Positions 45,741 through 57,500 of a stretch of DNA of 64,000 bases are shown here, piece after piece. This DNA comes from Dicaeum eximium (Eukaryota; Chordata; Aves; Passeriformes; Dicaeidae). Every line of letters starts with the position of its first letter. Position 1 is the first letter of the stretch. Made by a program: the position numbers and the translations under genes. The notes under the pieces were generated by a model, which made no database searches, was not told the origin of the DNA, and was given only the letters and a program-made list of their open reading frames with translations. The DNA lies in the NCBI GenBank assembly GCA_013396995.1, contig VWZP01005851.1:1374050-1438049 (forward strand), written 5' to 3'.

Positions 45741-48700
45741 TTCCTTTCCTGGGATGGTTGCAACTACACAGAATCAAAGAATCAAATATCACTAACTTGT
45801 GACAAGAAGAGACAATGAGGAGAAACTCAAATTCTTCTGACTTGGTGTTTGTCTCTATTTTAAAAAATGCAGTTCAAGTTTTAAATAACAGCCTGTTAAT
45901 ACAGTGAAGTTTCAGACCTCAGTGAATTTTAGGACCTTATAAAGTAAACCCAGACCTAAAGCAGGTATTTCTCCCTAAGTTTGTGTCTGTTTCTATCTCC
46001 AAACACTGACATAAGATACTGAAGTTCCTGTTTACAGAGAGGACAGTGGAGTCCCATGGTACTGGTGTGCTACTTTGTGCACTGGAATGTCGGCATGGAA
46101 GTGATTTCTGAGCAGAGTGCACAGGGCACTCCTCCTTCTCCTTCACTCCTACAACTGCTCCTCACTTACAGAGCTGAGACTGAAAACCTTGCTTTCCTTT
46201 CAGCATCCCACTCTTGTGCCAGGGTTAGCCAAGTGACATTTGTGCTGTGTTAAGCTCTTGGTGGCTTTTCTGCTGACACCTTGGGAGGCCTGGGCTGCAG
46301 CAATCTTGTCCAGCTTCACTTTCTGCTTAATCCATCCTTGTCCTACACAGCATGGGAAACTCCAGAGCTGGAGAGAGGAAAAGCAGAGGGAAATCTCTTT
46401 CAAGTGTATTCATGCAGCATCCCTTCTTTGACTCTTTCAGAGCTATGATAAACTGAGTATCTATTATCTATAGATCCAGTGACTACAAACAAACTCATCT
46501 AATATTTTATTTTATTTTTGTTAGACTATATTTCAATCAAAAATTGTCCAACTCAAATTTATTACCAGAGTATAAATAATATTTTCTACCTCCTCTTTCT
46601 CCTCTTAATTTCTACCAAGTGCCAATACTGTCTTAGGAGAAAAAATATTGTTCTACTAATATGAAGTGCCAGTTCCCTTAAGCCCTTGGTAGATTTTATT
46701 TGAGGCTTTTATTCCATTCTGATTCTAGTTGCTCACAAAAAATAGGTCTCTTCAAAAATATGTTTAACTTAAAAATATATATGAATGGGAAGCCTATTTC
46801 AAACACAGCTCCTTGTTCTTACACTATCATTTCTGAGCTGAAACTCTGATCTATGTTTCAACTGTTTTCAGATTTCATCTTGTTAAAGGGGGTATTTGGT
46901 ATGTAGCACAACATTCAGCCAACACTTCATTACATTTTGGGATCCAATTACTCATGCAGGGTTTTGGTTTTGTTTTTTGTAACTTGGTGTAAGTTTCCTT
47001 TTCCTGATGAGGTTTTATTTTAATTCCCTTCAGTCTGCAGTGTCCTGCAAGTATTTAGTGTTATTTTTAAAATTGTGGTGGAAATACAAAATAATTATTT
47101 CCTTTCTAACAAACCTGAAAAAGAACCAAATCCAGATGAAATGCATCTCCAAGATTTTTGAGTGAAAGCAACATTAAAGGATATCTAATTAGACGTACAG
47201 TAACAACATCACCATCTTTGTTACGGGACATATATGTATATAAAAGCTTGTGATCTGCTGAGTTAGGAAGTTAGCAAGCTGGAGGGTCTACCACAATTTC
47301 TGAGTGCCCAATCAGCTACACCACATATTACACACACCATGGAAATTATAACCTACTCCATAGCTTTTGTGTAATCAATTTGGAATGACCAGATTTGGTC
47401 TCAAAACAAGACTTCCAGGATGCAAAAACCACAGATCTGAACAAAACCACAATTCCCTATATGCAAACTATCACATTTTTATATAGTACAGTGAATCTAA
47501 AGAATTTAAAACAAGATGCAGAAAATCTGAAATGCCAGCAAGCTAGTTGTGCTGTTTGCCTATGACCACAGAAAATTACTCTGAATGTCCTATACAGCCT
47601 ATAACTTTTTAAAGAACATTTAATGGGTACACAGGAGTTGCCATCTATGAATCCAGGCATACAGCCTCACCAAATCCTAATATAGCATCTCTTCTGCTTG
47701 TAGTTGCTCAGCTCCTGAATTCCAACACAATCTTTAAGTGATAAACTTCTCTACTCTTTGAAACATTGATCTGTGCCTGTGAATTTGAAGTAACATCTGT
47801 TCTTAAGAATTTTGATTATTTTGCTCACCACTGATGTAAATTGTTGGGGTTTGGGTAAGGAGTTTGGTTTTAGTTTCCCCCCTCTACTGCATCCATTTGT
47901 CATTTTATGCAAGTTTTGATGTTTTTATTAATCTTGGCAAAAGCCAGAAAATGAATATCTTTAATAAGAAAGTCTAGACATTTTGGAATAACTCAAGACT
48001 GCCAAGCTGGCATGATGGGCCAGTTCTATTCAAACAGAGGTACAAGGCAGCATCTTATTTTGTAAAAGCCCCATTTATTCTGCCACTTTTCTGTTGCCTT
48101 ATCCCATTTGTCATGAATATGGTGAAGTTAATGAAGTAAAAAAGAACACCGGGGATAAATTTATACCAGGCATTGCAAAGTCTGCTTTCAAAATATATTC
48201 TGAACTGTATTTCTGTTTAATACTCATGTCATTCCAGTGAGGGATGTGTCAATAAGCTCTGGTGGGCTTGTTTTAACAAATTGACGGGACAGCAAACTGA
48301 TTAATATTCTAGATAGTTGAATCAAAGTAGGTGTGCTCATATCCTTGATTCTTCAGCCATATGTAGGAATTTTGTCATTTCCCCCTCCAGCACACATTAA
48401 CCATAGACATGATGATGCCTGCCTGTGGTGACTCTATACTGTAAGAACAGGGACAATGCTTGCTTTGGAAGAGGTGTATTTCTTTACAGCAAGTGGCCCC
48501 CACATTTTTGAGTCCAAATGTTCAATATTAAAAATCCAACCAATTCACATCACACTTAACAGTAACCCTGATTTTCAGGCCAGTATGCACAGTCATAAAT
48601 ATTCCAAGTTTCTTAAGGTCATAAAACTCTAGCTATTTGACACAGCATGTATCAGTCCCTGAGCTGCCCATTTTTGCTTCCCTTTACAGCCATTTAGGAA

Positions 48701-51700
48701 GAAAAGAAAAAAATGTTTATCATGACTTTTTTTTAATGACACTTTTTAAATTTGCCCAAATCTCTTCTGCAAAGAGGGACAAGAGAATACAGAAACTAGC
48801 TGGAAGTTGTATTTATTTTGTTGTTCAAATCTTTCCCATAGAGGCAGCTATGGTGATGGTCCTGGAGGGGAAATGCTTTTAAGACAGAGGTAGCTGAAGC
48901 TGTGATTTGAATGGAAAGGCTGCACAACTGTGTGACCACAGCTGCTTGATGTAATGCAGGGGCACATATTGCCCAGACTGATGGCTCAGAGAACTAAAAC
49001 TGCCTCCTCTCACCTCTGTGATAAATCCATGCTTGCAAGTTATGGCTGCTTTAGATCAGAGAAATAAAAGATAGAGGGCTACAAGTGTCCGTTTAGAGAA
49101 ATAGCCGAGTAACCTGAATCAGCTTGCAACACAGACATGTCTGTTTTGACACACAATAGCACAGCATCTACAGTCCTTTTCTAAGCCCCAGGAAAATCTT
49201 CTGCTTTCTGTTGAGCCCAGTGAAATAGATCTGGATTCTCTGCAACCCTCCTGTTATCACTGAAGTGTTTAAACACCTTCCCTCTTATCTCCATCATGCT
49301 GTGAATCAAAATGACAGAGTGGATGATCTGAAACTTTAAGCCATTAGTCTAGAGTTATTAAAAAAGTGTTTGTGGATAGAATCAACAAAGAAACAGTTTT
49401 ACTGCTTTGTACGAAAACAAGATGAGGGGAATAGCATAAGATTTCCTTTAGTGGGTGATCAATAATGGACCAAATAATGGTTAAGCCCAAATCATGTCTT
49501 TCTCTATCCTGCCGCTTTTTTATAGAAATCAACACATTTCCTGAGCACTAACAGGAGTTTCTGGTGGTTCACTGTTCTCAGACAAAAACAATTACCCAAG
49601 GTTGGGAGCCCAATGGTCCTGTCCTTGGGGCAGAGCTGTCAAGAATTAAGAGAATTTGCAGAACACTTCTTTGTTTTTACTGAAAGTGTCTCAAATTCAT
49701 TGAATTTTCAAGAAAACAAATGAACACATTACACAGAGAGGTTCTGCCATCAGGAAAATATTGACCGGATCCATTCATGGTGAAGAACAGAAGCAAAACC
49801 CTGACAAAGAAAAGTATTTAGACATTTTGAAGAATGTGTTCAGAATAAAACATCTACACAATCACTTGGTCACTAGTGATTCAAAATACAAAACACAAAT
49901 CTAATCTCTAGTTTTTCTAGAGGTGAAGTTGAACAATGTGGTTCTGGTTTTCTGATGTGTCCTGTTGTATCAATCATGCAGCTTAATACAGTACAAAACT
50001 TGTGTAAGATGAGAACAGAAATTCCACCCACAGAAATTACCAAATGCAGAGTATAGTTTTTGCATAATATATATGTACAAACTCATCTATACATATGTAT
50101 CTAAATGTGCTTTCATTACTTCCTAAGCTCTTGCAAGGCATAAAAAATCAACAGAGTCAATAGCCCACCACAGCACATTCCCCTATCAAACAGAAATATA
50201 TTTTAAAACTGCAGTGTAGCTACACACACCTTAAGCACATGTATTATTTAGTGTTGAATTTCCTGGGTGGGCTGGTGGAGGCCTAAGAAGTTCCTAAAGT
50301 TCCCCTTGTACCAGAACCCTGAGTGGTGCTTCCCAGAGCAGCAGCTATACCAATGACCAGCTTATTTGCTCCCATCATATCTGCTCCCAGCACTGTCATG
50401 CCTCCTCTTTGCCCAGACAATTCCTTTTACCATGCATGAAGACCACTCTAGTATAATTTTCAGTCTACAAAAAGAAGTGCTTTAAGGAGATGGTCCGCAT
50501 TTTTTTTTTTGTATCATGGGTAGCATCTATTCATTGTGGGTGGGAAGGGGAGGGGTCTGAATTGTAGCAGCACAAGCTCAATTACACCTTATGTGAGCTA
50601 CCCTTCTATGGAAATATATGTGGAAAGATGTGAAGGCAATACATGCCACTTTGCCTATGCCTGGAAACAGTTGTGCTTTCACTCATCCCCCCTAACTTTA
50701 GACATCTGCCAATGGCAGTGAACTTTTCTCTCTCCACTGACAGAAAAAGAAATTTAGAAAGTCTCTGCCTGTATATTAAGCAGCATTGCCAGCAATCTGA
50801 AATAGGTGGGATGATTCTAACTTTCTGGGGGGTTCTGCCATTGTCCTTCTCCCCTTAAATGTCTAGAAGCAGCATCAGTAATGAAACATTTTAATCATTG
50901 AAACTGCCCTTGCTGAGCCCAAGCTTACACACTGCTATGTACCCATTTGTTCATGATGGTTAATGCTGAGAATGAGCCCAGCAGGTAGCCTTGCATGGCA
51001 CTTTGTGATCATATACCTTGGACATGTATCCCAGCTTTCACACTGACACAGTAGCTAATTATAAAAACAAATTGTAAGCCTATCTGTTTGTCCTTGCCTG
51101 TTGCCAAGTAATGTTTAGTTTGATGTGGGACAATAGTATCAAAATGCCTGAACCAAGGTTGATATATAATAAGAGAATGATGCTAAGAGAAAACAACTGC
51201 AATGAGTTTCCTCATAAGGAAAAGAATCAGAAAGCTATTAACAGTTGTACCATTTTGCTTGCTATTTTACTTTAGCCTTAGCTTGTATGTCAGAGGATAA
51301 ATTTCATTTCATGTATTAAAGTTATGACTATCATTTCACTTATTCAATATTTGTAACAAATGAAGAAATGTGTAACTCTCTTTATTGACTTACAAAAGCT
51401 CAATAATTTCTTGAGGGCTACATATCCAACCCTGAAAGATCAGGTAAAGGTTTTTTTGTTTATAAAAATCACAAAAATGTTAATATGGAATAAACTATCC
51501 AAGTGAAGTTTGGATCCATGATTCCTGAGCTGTCTGCTTATTTTGTGACTTTGATCCAGCCAATGTCTACAGCTATGCATAATTTTACATATTCTGGCCT
51601 TCATGTCGTCAGTGAAAAAGATGCAGCTAATGCATAACCGATTGCAGATTCACATCTTAATCATTATCACAACACAACAGAGATTCTTTTCACCTTCATA

Positions 51701-52844
51701 CATCTTTTCAAGTTGTGATAACCTGACTAAAATTAGCACACTTCCTAAGGCACTGATAAGCAAATAAAAATGAAGCCTTGCTCAGAATAAATATTTTTTT
51801 TTTCTTCTTAGGATTTCTGAGTAAAGCTGAATCCACCAACTCCAAAATTTCTGAAACATTTTCCAAGTTTAGCCAACTTATTTTTACATGTGTTATGTTC
51901 AGGTTTATATTCTATATCCACAAATTTTTAATTTAGCCTCTTAGCATGTGGGATACTTGAGCTAGAGTTTCTATTAATGCTGTTCTCCTACTGACAAGTT
52001 CCTAATGTGCAATCCTTTGCTTCTTAAATTTTACTTGGTTGCCAAAGCCCAGGCAAAGATTGGAATTAGCTGCCCATAGGCAAAATTCCTAAAATTCCTA
52101 AATTTCAGTTTGGTTGACAAAATAATATTCTTTTTGAAGTTCTAAGAATTGTGAATCCTTTTTATTTTCATTGCTCAGTAGACAAAGAAAATTTCTGAGG
52201 CTGAGATTCAAGTCAAAACATGGAAACAAACAAACAAAAAGCAGGAAAGCAGTTATTTTCTTTATTCTCTCAAATTCATAATTGTTCCAACTCTTTATGG
52301 CTTGGTCTTTACACCCAGCTTTCTGAAGGCATTTTTGTTCCTCATGACCCTTCAGCACTTTCTCTGGATGTCTCTGCCTGTAAAGAGAGGTAGGCTTGGC
52401 TTTTGATTTATCAGCTAAGTCCCTGATGAAAATGAAAATACTTTTCCTGTTGTGATGGAGAAAGAGTGCTTGCAATGGCTTGACCTGTCCTGACAGCTCT
52501 CTGTGTTTATTAACTTGTCTGAAACTTTTGTTTTGGGATATCAGCCCTTAATCTCAATCAATGTTGAATTTTTTATAGAAGACCTCTGGAAAACAGTTTT
52601 TTGTTAGAACTGTTCTAGTTTTATTTTTGCTAGTATAGCAAAATACTTACCTTTCATATAAAAAAGATCTGAAACAAAATAGTTTATATATGTTAATATT
52701 TTGCTAACATTATGTATTATTGGACTTTCTTTAATCACATCTTTAATTTACATGAAAATCTGGCTCCTCACTGTGACCAGAAGAAAAAATACATTCACTT
52801 CCACCATGTTGTGCCCAAAGACACAATAGCAGGTTCAGGAGACA
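45741..52844. other. Unique non-coding DNA
   Basis: AT-rich, featureless sequence with short A or T runs, a TATATAAAAG word at about 47238 and a TATA/CATA-rich patch at 50067-50100. A 125-codon - frame (52098-52475) has no recognisable domain. No gene or clear transposon is seen. Confidence 0.5.
48215..48330. promoter_or_regulatory. Short CNE-like segment
   Basis: The words gtcattccagtgagggatgtgtcaataag, gttttaacaaattgacgggacag and ctgattaatattc lie in unique sequence. Weak candidate by texture only. Confidence 0.15.
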
Positions 52845-53030
52845 GTGCAGCCTGTTACTGGATAGCAGATGCTCTGTAGTGTAATCATTATTCATTGGCT
52901 GCAGGGATTTTCAGGCAGACTGCCAAACAACCCATGTGCCTCTGCTTATTGCCACATTTCTTAAAGGCAGGTTTTTAATTGGGAAAGGGAGAGATCATGT
53001 GTGATTTGCTATGCAGTTCTTGACAAGTAG
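52845..53030. promoter_or_regulatory. CNE-like block with NFI-like site
   Basis: Unique sequence with gtaatcattattcattggc (homeobox and CCAAT-like), a near-palindromic caggcagactgccaa at 52912-52926 close to the nuclear factor I consensus (ttggc-N5-gccaa), and gtttttaattggg. The texture resembles deeply conserved enhancers. Conservation is not testable here. Confidence 0.27.
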
Positions 53031-54265
53031 TATTTTACATTAAGAGCTAGGCCATTTTTTCACATGCAGGAAGCTGAGGAGAATGTGATACAACGAGTAT
53101 GTGATACAACGAGTACATATTAAACTATAAAGCTCCATAGAACACAACTGTCCCTAAGAAGAGAGGAAAACTGGGAAATTATTGACACTAGGCTGTAGTT
53201 CAGGCCCTTAGATAAGTATATGAAAAATGCACATGGCCACCTTAGAGAGCAAGTGATATGTTCATTAATGCACTCCTCCAAGGCAAAGTACTCTTACCAG
53301 GCACTTTTCATCTCTGCCTAGACCTGTATTTTCTTCTATATTTTATACAATATACCACTCCCATATGGCAGTGGTTAAAACACAGATTTACAGATGAGTT
53401 TCATTCCAAGATTTGATGAGCAAGACAAACATATGGTTTGCATCTTCTAGACCTTATCTAAGATTTTACAGATTTCCAGATCACCAGATTCTTAGGTCTT
53501 GATCTGTAGATATAGTCCTATAGGGATAGAACTATAGAATTTTGTCTTAGTAAAACTAAAATACAGTAAAAAGATTAAGGCATTTCTTCACTGTAAAATT
53601 GAAAGGTGCAATTTTCACCTTTGAATGTCTAGAACAAATAAATCAATTTCTAGCTTTTAGTTGACTTGAATTTTGTAAGACTTGATTTCAGCACCTCCAA
53701 ATGAAAACGTCATCTGGGTATATAGATGTCTTAATAGGTACTTAGCTTGGCTTCCTCTTGCTTCAAGTGTGTGTCAGCAGTGTAGATGTACATCTGAGCT
53801 GGTCACCCAACTCTTCTTCCAGACAGTTAGAGGATGAGGCTCCTGGAAGGCACTTATCATGTCTTCCTGAAGTAGAATTTTAAAGTAGATCTGTTAACCA
53901 CACCCAAAAAAAAGGTGTCTTTTTTGTTTGTTGATTTGGTGGGGTTTTTTTTATTTAATGTGTTGGCAGTAAAGAGAAGCTAGGGATTCATTCCTCATGT
54001 AGACATCTGTCTTGTGGATACCACACACACCTTGCATGCTAACCCACAGAGCTAATGAAAAACAACCAGGTTTAAAAACTGGAAGCAAGAGGGATGTGAT
54101 ATGAGGACAGAGTAGAACTGGTAATACAGTAATGCAGTCTGGTTCTGCTGTTACACAACATGAAGCCCTCCTTCATGTTCTTCAGCATCACAAATAGCAA
54201 GCAAGAAAGAAAAACTCATTTTTCTGATGTGCTGCAGTTGCCCAGCTTTGCCTACATCAGCTGAC
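53031..54265. other. Unique non-coding DNA
   Basis: Apart from the 16-bp tandem duplication at 53084-53115 no feature is recognised. Confidence 0.5.
53084..53115. repeat. Tandem duplication, 2 x 16 bp
   Basis: The unit tgtgatacaacgagta is repeated exactly, head to tail. Each copy carries a CpG, so the duplication is probably recent. Confidence 0.95.
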
Positions 54266-54328
54266 TGGAAGTATGACTGAGTAGGATGGAGGTATGACTG
54301 ATCAGTATGGAAGTATGACTGATCTTGC
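54266..54328. repeat. Minisatellite, 3 x 21 bp
   Basis: Three units begin tggaagtatgactga / tggaggtatgactga / tggaagtatgactga, each 21 bases long. Because the period is a multiple of three, the - strand frame shows a heptapeptide repeat (around Q-S-Y-F/L-H), which is a by-product and not evidence of a protein. Confidence 0.9.
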
Positions 54329-54465
54329 TTGCAGACTGGTGGGATGAGCCAGTCTCTGAATGTGGCAGGAATGACACCAGAGGGAATCAGCATTTCACCT
54401 GCATTGTAATGCAGCCATGGGGCCTGGAGGAGCTGCTGTCACCTCTTGTGCTTGCACCCACCTTT

Positions 54466-54527
54466 GAGGGAAGGAAGGGAGGGAGGAAGGGACGGAGGGA
54501 GGGAGGAAGGCAGGAAGGAAGGAAGGT
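54466..54527. repeat. (GGAA)n / (GGGA)n microsatellite
   Basis: About 62 bases of ggaa, ggga and gaag units with two interruptions (gacgg, ggcagg). Multi-GGAA arrays can bind ETS factors, but nothing else here supports that use. Confidence 0.92.
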
Positions 54528-57500
54528 CCCAGGAGAAAAAAAGTCTGCAAAATATTCTCAGACACGAAACGAGTCTATGAGGATAAGAATAAAAAGGAAA
54601 GGATACCCATAGTTTCATGTCTGGTCTCAATGATTAAGCAGCTGATTAACCCATCTCTGATTTCTATGACTTCATACTTGTGCATTGAAATGCAGACTCC
54701 ACTAGAACTGATGATGAAACTCCCACTGAATTCCAGGAACTTGGCTTTTATGTGTAGCATCTAAGTGTAGTGTCTAATGAGAACTTTGTACTAATTTTAA
54801 AAGTCCTAAATGCTATCTGAGGAATTTCCAGCTGCCATAAAAGCTATTGTTGTCTTCCTAGTACTGCAAGCATATTTCCATTTCAGAAGAGATCTGTTCA
54901 AATATAAGCATTTCCATAAATCTTCTTTTCTGTTTCTCGTTATCTTTACCAATAGATATTTCAATTGATCAGCCTGAGACTTAAAAACTCGTTATCTTAT
55001 AGATGGGTAAGTAAGCTTTAATGAAATCAAAGACCAGGTCTTCAGGTCTGCTTGGTCTGTATGCTGCCTGTCAGGGTTTTTATGTTGGTATTTCCTGCTA
55101 CTCACAGCTCACAGCCTGAAGTGAAGCTCCCAGGCTCCACTGGACTGCTCCACTGGTCTACAGCTACCAAGGGAAAAATGGAGATCAGCAGGGAATTGGG
55201 AGAAGCGAGTTCATTCCGCCCAGATGTGTCCATTGCAACTACTATGAAGTGTGGAAAGTGGGAGAATCCTTTAAATGTTCCATCTCCATGCTAAACTCCC
55301 TTCTCAGTGCCACTGTGGCACAGGTGTCCTTCTGGGTCTCATTTCTTTCCCAACCTGGAAAAAAAAAGAAGATGACACCAATTCTCTTGTGTTCCTACAA
55401 TTATTTTTTTGTTGTTGTTTGTTTCAGTATTTTTGGCAGGGGTGGGTGAGGGGGAAGAACTAATGGGGGAATGCATCGTTTGGCTGGCAACAGTTTAGGT
55501 TTTTGGTTTAGTAATTAAATATTCATGAACAGGGTAAGAAGGAACTACTGCGAGTGCACCTGTGCACTTTAGAGCTTTTTCTTTGGTGATGGAAAGGAGA
55601 GTGAGAACCTTCTCGGGGCAGGAGAATATTCAATGATGCTCACAGTTCTTGAATGCCATCACATACTGTATATTCTCTGGAGAAGGTGAGGAGGACTGCT
55701 ACCACTTCTAGTTGTCATGAGAGGGAATGGCTAAGGACACTGATTTGCACAGACCTGGTTCACGTAGGCATTTTCTCACCTTTGGATGAAGAAGGCAAAG
55801 CAGTGTCCAGCCTGTGGGTCCCAGAATCTCTTAGACCATGAGTTACTTGGGCTTTCTGGACTTTCTGATCTTCTTAAGATACATACCCTTCTCATAGTGT
55901 TTCCCTTCTCACAACTGAAGCAGGCACTGGAATATTTCCACTCCATCCTGATGATGGAATGTTTAAATGTTCACTTCTGGAAGGACCCAGATATTGCATG
56001 GACCATCATTGGTTTCAAAAGGAAGGAAAGGCCTATGTTTCCTCACCATGTTTCCTTGTCTTTGTCCAGATTTCCACTTGCACCCATGCTACCTGGGTAG
56101 TTGGGGCATATAGTCAAACTTGGCTCCCAAGAAGTACCAAACACCTAAAGCACATCAAAAAGGTTGGGTGTGCTGAGTCATCCTAGTTTGCTATTAAAGA
56201 GAACAAAAAATAAATGTGCAACAAGGGTGACAGGTTGTCACAGCACAGCATAATTGTGTTTGCTGCTGGCTTCATCCAGAAAACATCATTTGGCTGGACT
56301 CCTTTCCACACTATCCATATGGCAATGTCACTTGCTATCCTTTCATCACTATCTGATGTGGTTGGTATCTGCACAGTTTCATTCCTACAAAACACTAGCT
56401 GCTTTTTCCATTGATTTTTGTGCAAGACACTTTTCCGTGTTCTTTCATTTCTAATTCATTCTGTTCTTTGCTTGCCTTGAATGTTCCCATGTGGTTGTAA
56501 TTGCTTTTAGTGAATCTATGCTCCTTAAGAGAAGCATAAAAGTCAGCATGTTGGCACAGCCCACAGATTGTAAAGTTGTGTTTGAGTCTGCTGAGGTTTC
56601 TTTCTTTATTGACAGAACTGGACAACAAGATCTGAAAAGAGCAAAGCTAACTTCAGAAAATCCTAGTTCTGTCCTGCAAATGTCAATTTAGTGTGCCATT
56701 TTTGTCATCTTATATGTGAAATAGTGAGGAAAAAAAACCGGGTTTGATCAAAAACATGCACACAGCAATATGAACAACAGATTATATGAATATTATTAAT
56801 AATCTTTCTATCAAAGTGTTGGGAGTTTTTTCCCTTTAGTTTTCCACTTTATATAAATTATCATCTGGGTTTTTTCAGACATTGAGGCCTCCTAAAAAGC
56901 CTTTAAACAATGATCGACTCTATCAACCATAAAGCAAAGCATAAATCTTTTTATTTGAAGCAGAAGAAATGGTGTTGTACAGAAAAGAATCTTCTATGGT
57001 AATCAGTCTTCATCTATATTTCCCATGATAAACAACTGTAAGACTATGGCATTTTGATGCCTCTAGATTTATTCCTGCATCCCTCTTCCTTAAGTATTTA
57101 ACACGAGATATATGAACTAATCCAAATGATACATACTCACCAACCTTCCCTGTGTTATAAAATAATTAAACTAAAATGCATTAGATTATCACCATACAAA
57201 TTATCAATAAGTCATTCATTGTCTTGAATGGATTCATATCAATTTGATTGTGCTGCAAGTCTGGCCAAACAAGAGTAAGTTCCCTTCTCTGGGGAAATTC
57301 CTTGGCATCAGTTCTTCCCATATTCTAAGAATGGGAAATTAGTTGTGTGTGTTTAAAAGAGCAAAGAAAAAAATACATGGTAGCAAATAGTTCTTCCCCA
57401 CAAATGCTTACAGACTGCATATCCTGAGAGAGAGTTTTTGGAATACTAACAGTAAAATTGCATGTGACAGAAGAAATATTTTGTACCAGAAAAATCAGCA

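Noticed and set aside
45768..45800. Possible CR1 3' tail (cagaatcaaagaatcaaat)
   Set aside because: Only two decayed attc-type words, with none of the adjoining CR1 body.
47225..47250. TATA-box-like word (tatataaaag)
   Set aside because: No initiator, CpG enrichment or downstream coding frame is associated, and such words are frequent in AT-rich DNA.
52055..52080. Single CR1-like word (ggaattagctgcccatagg)
   Set aside because: No neighbouring CR1 blocks in order, so it is probably chance.
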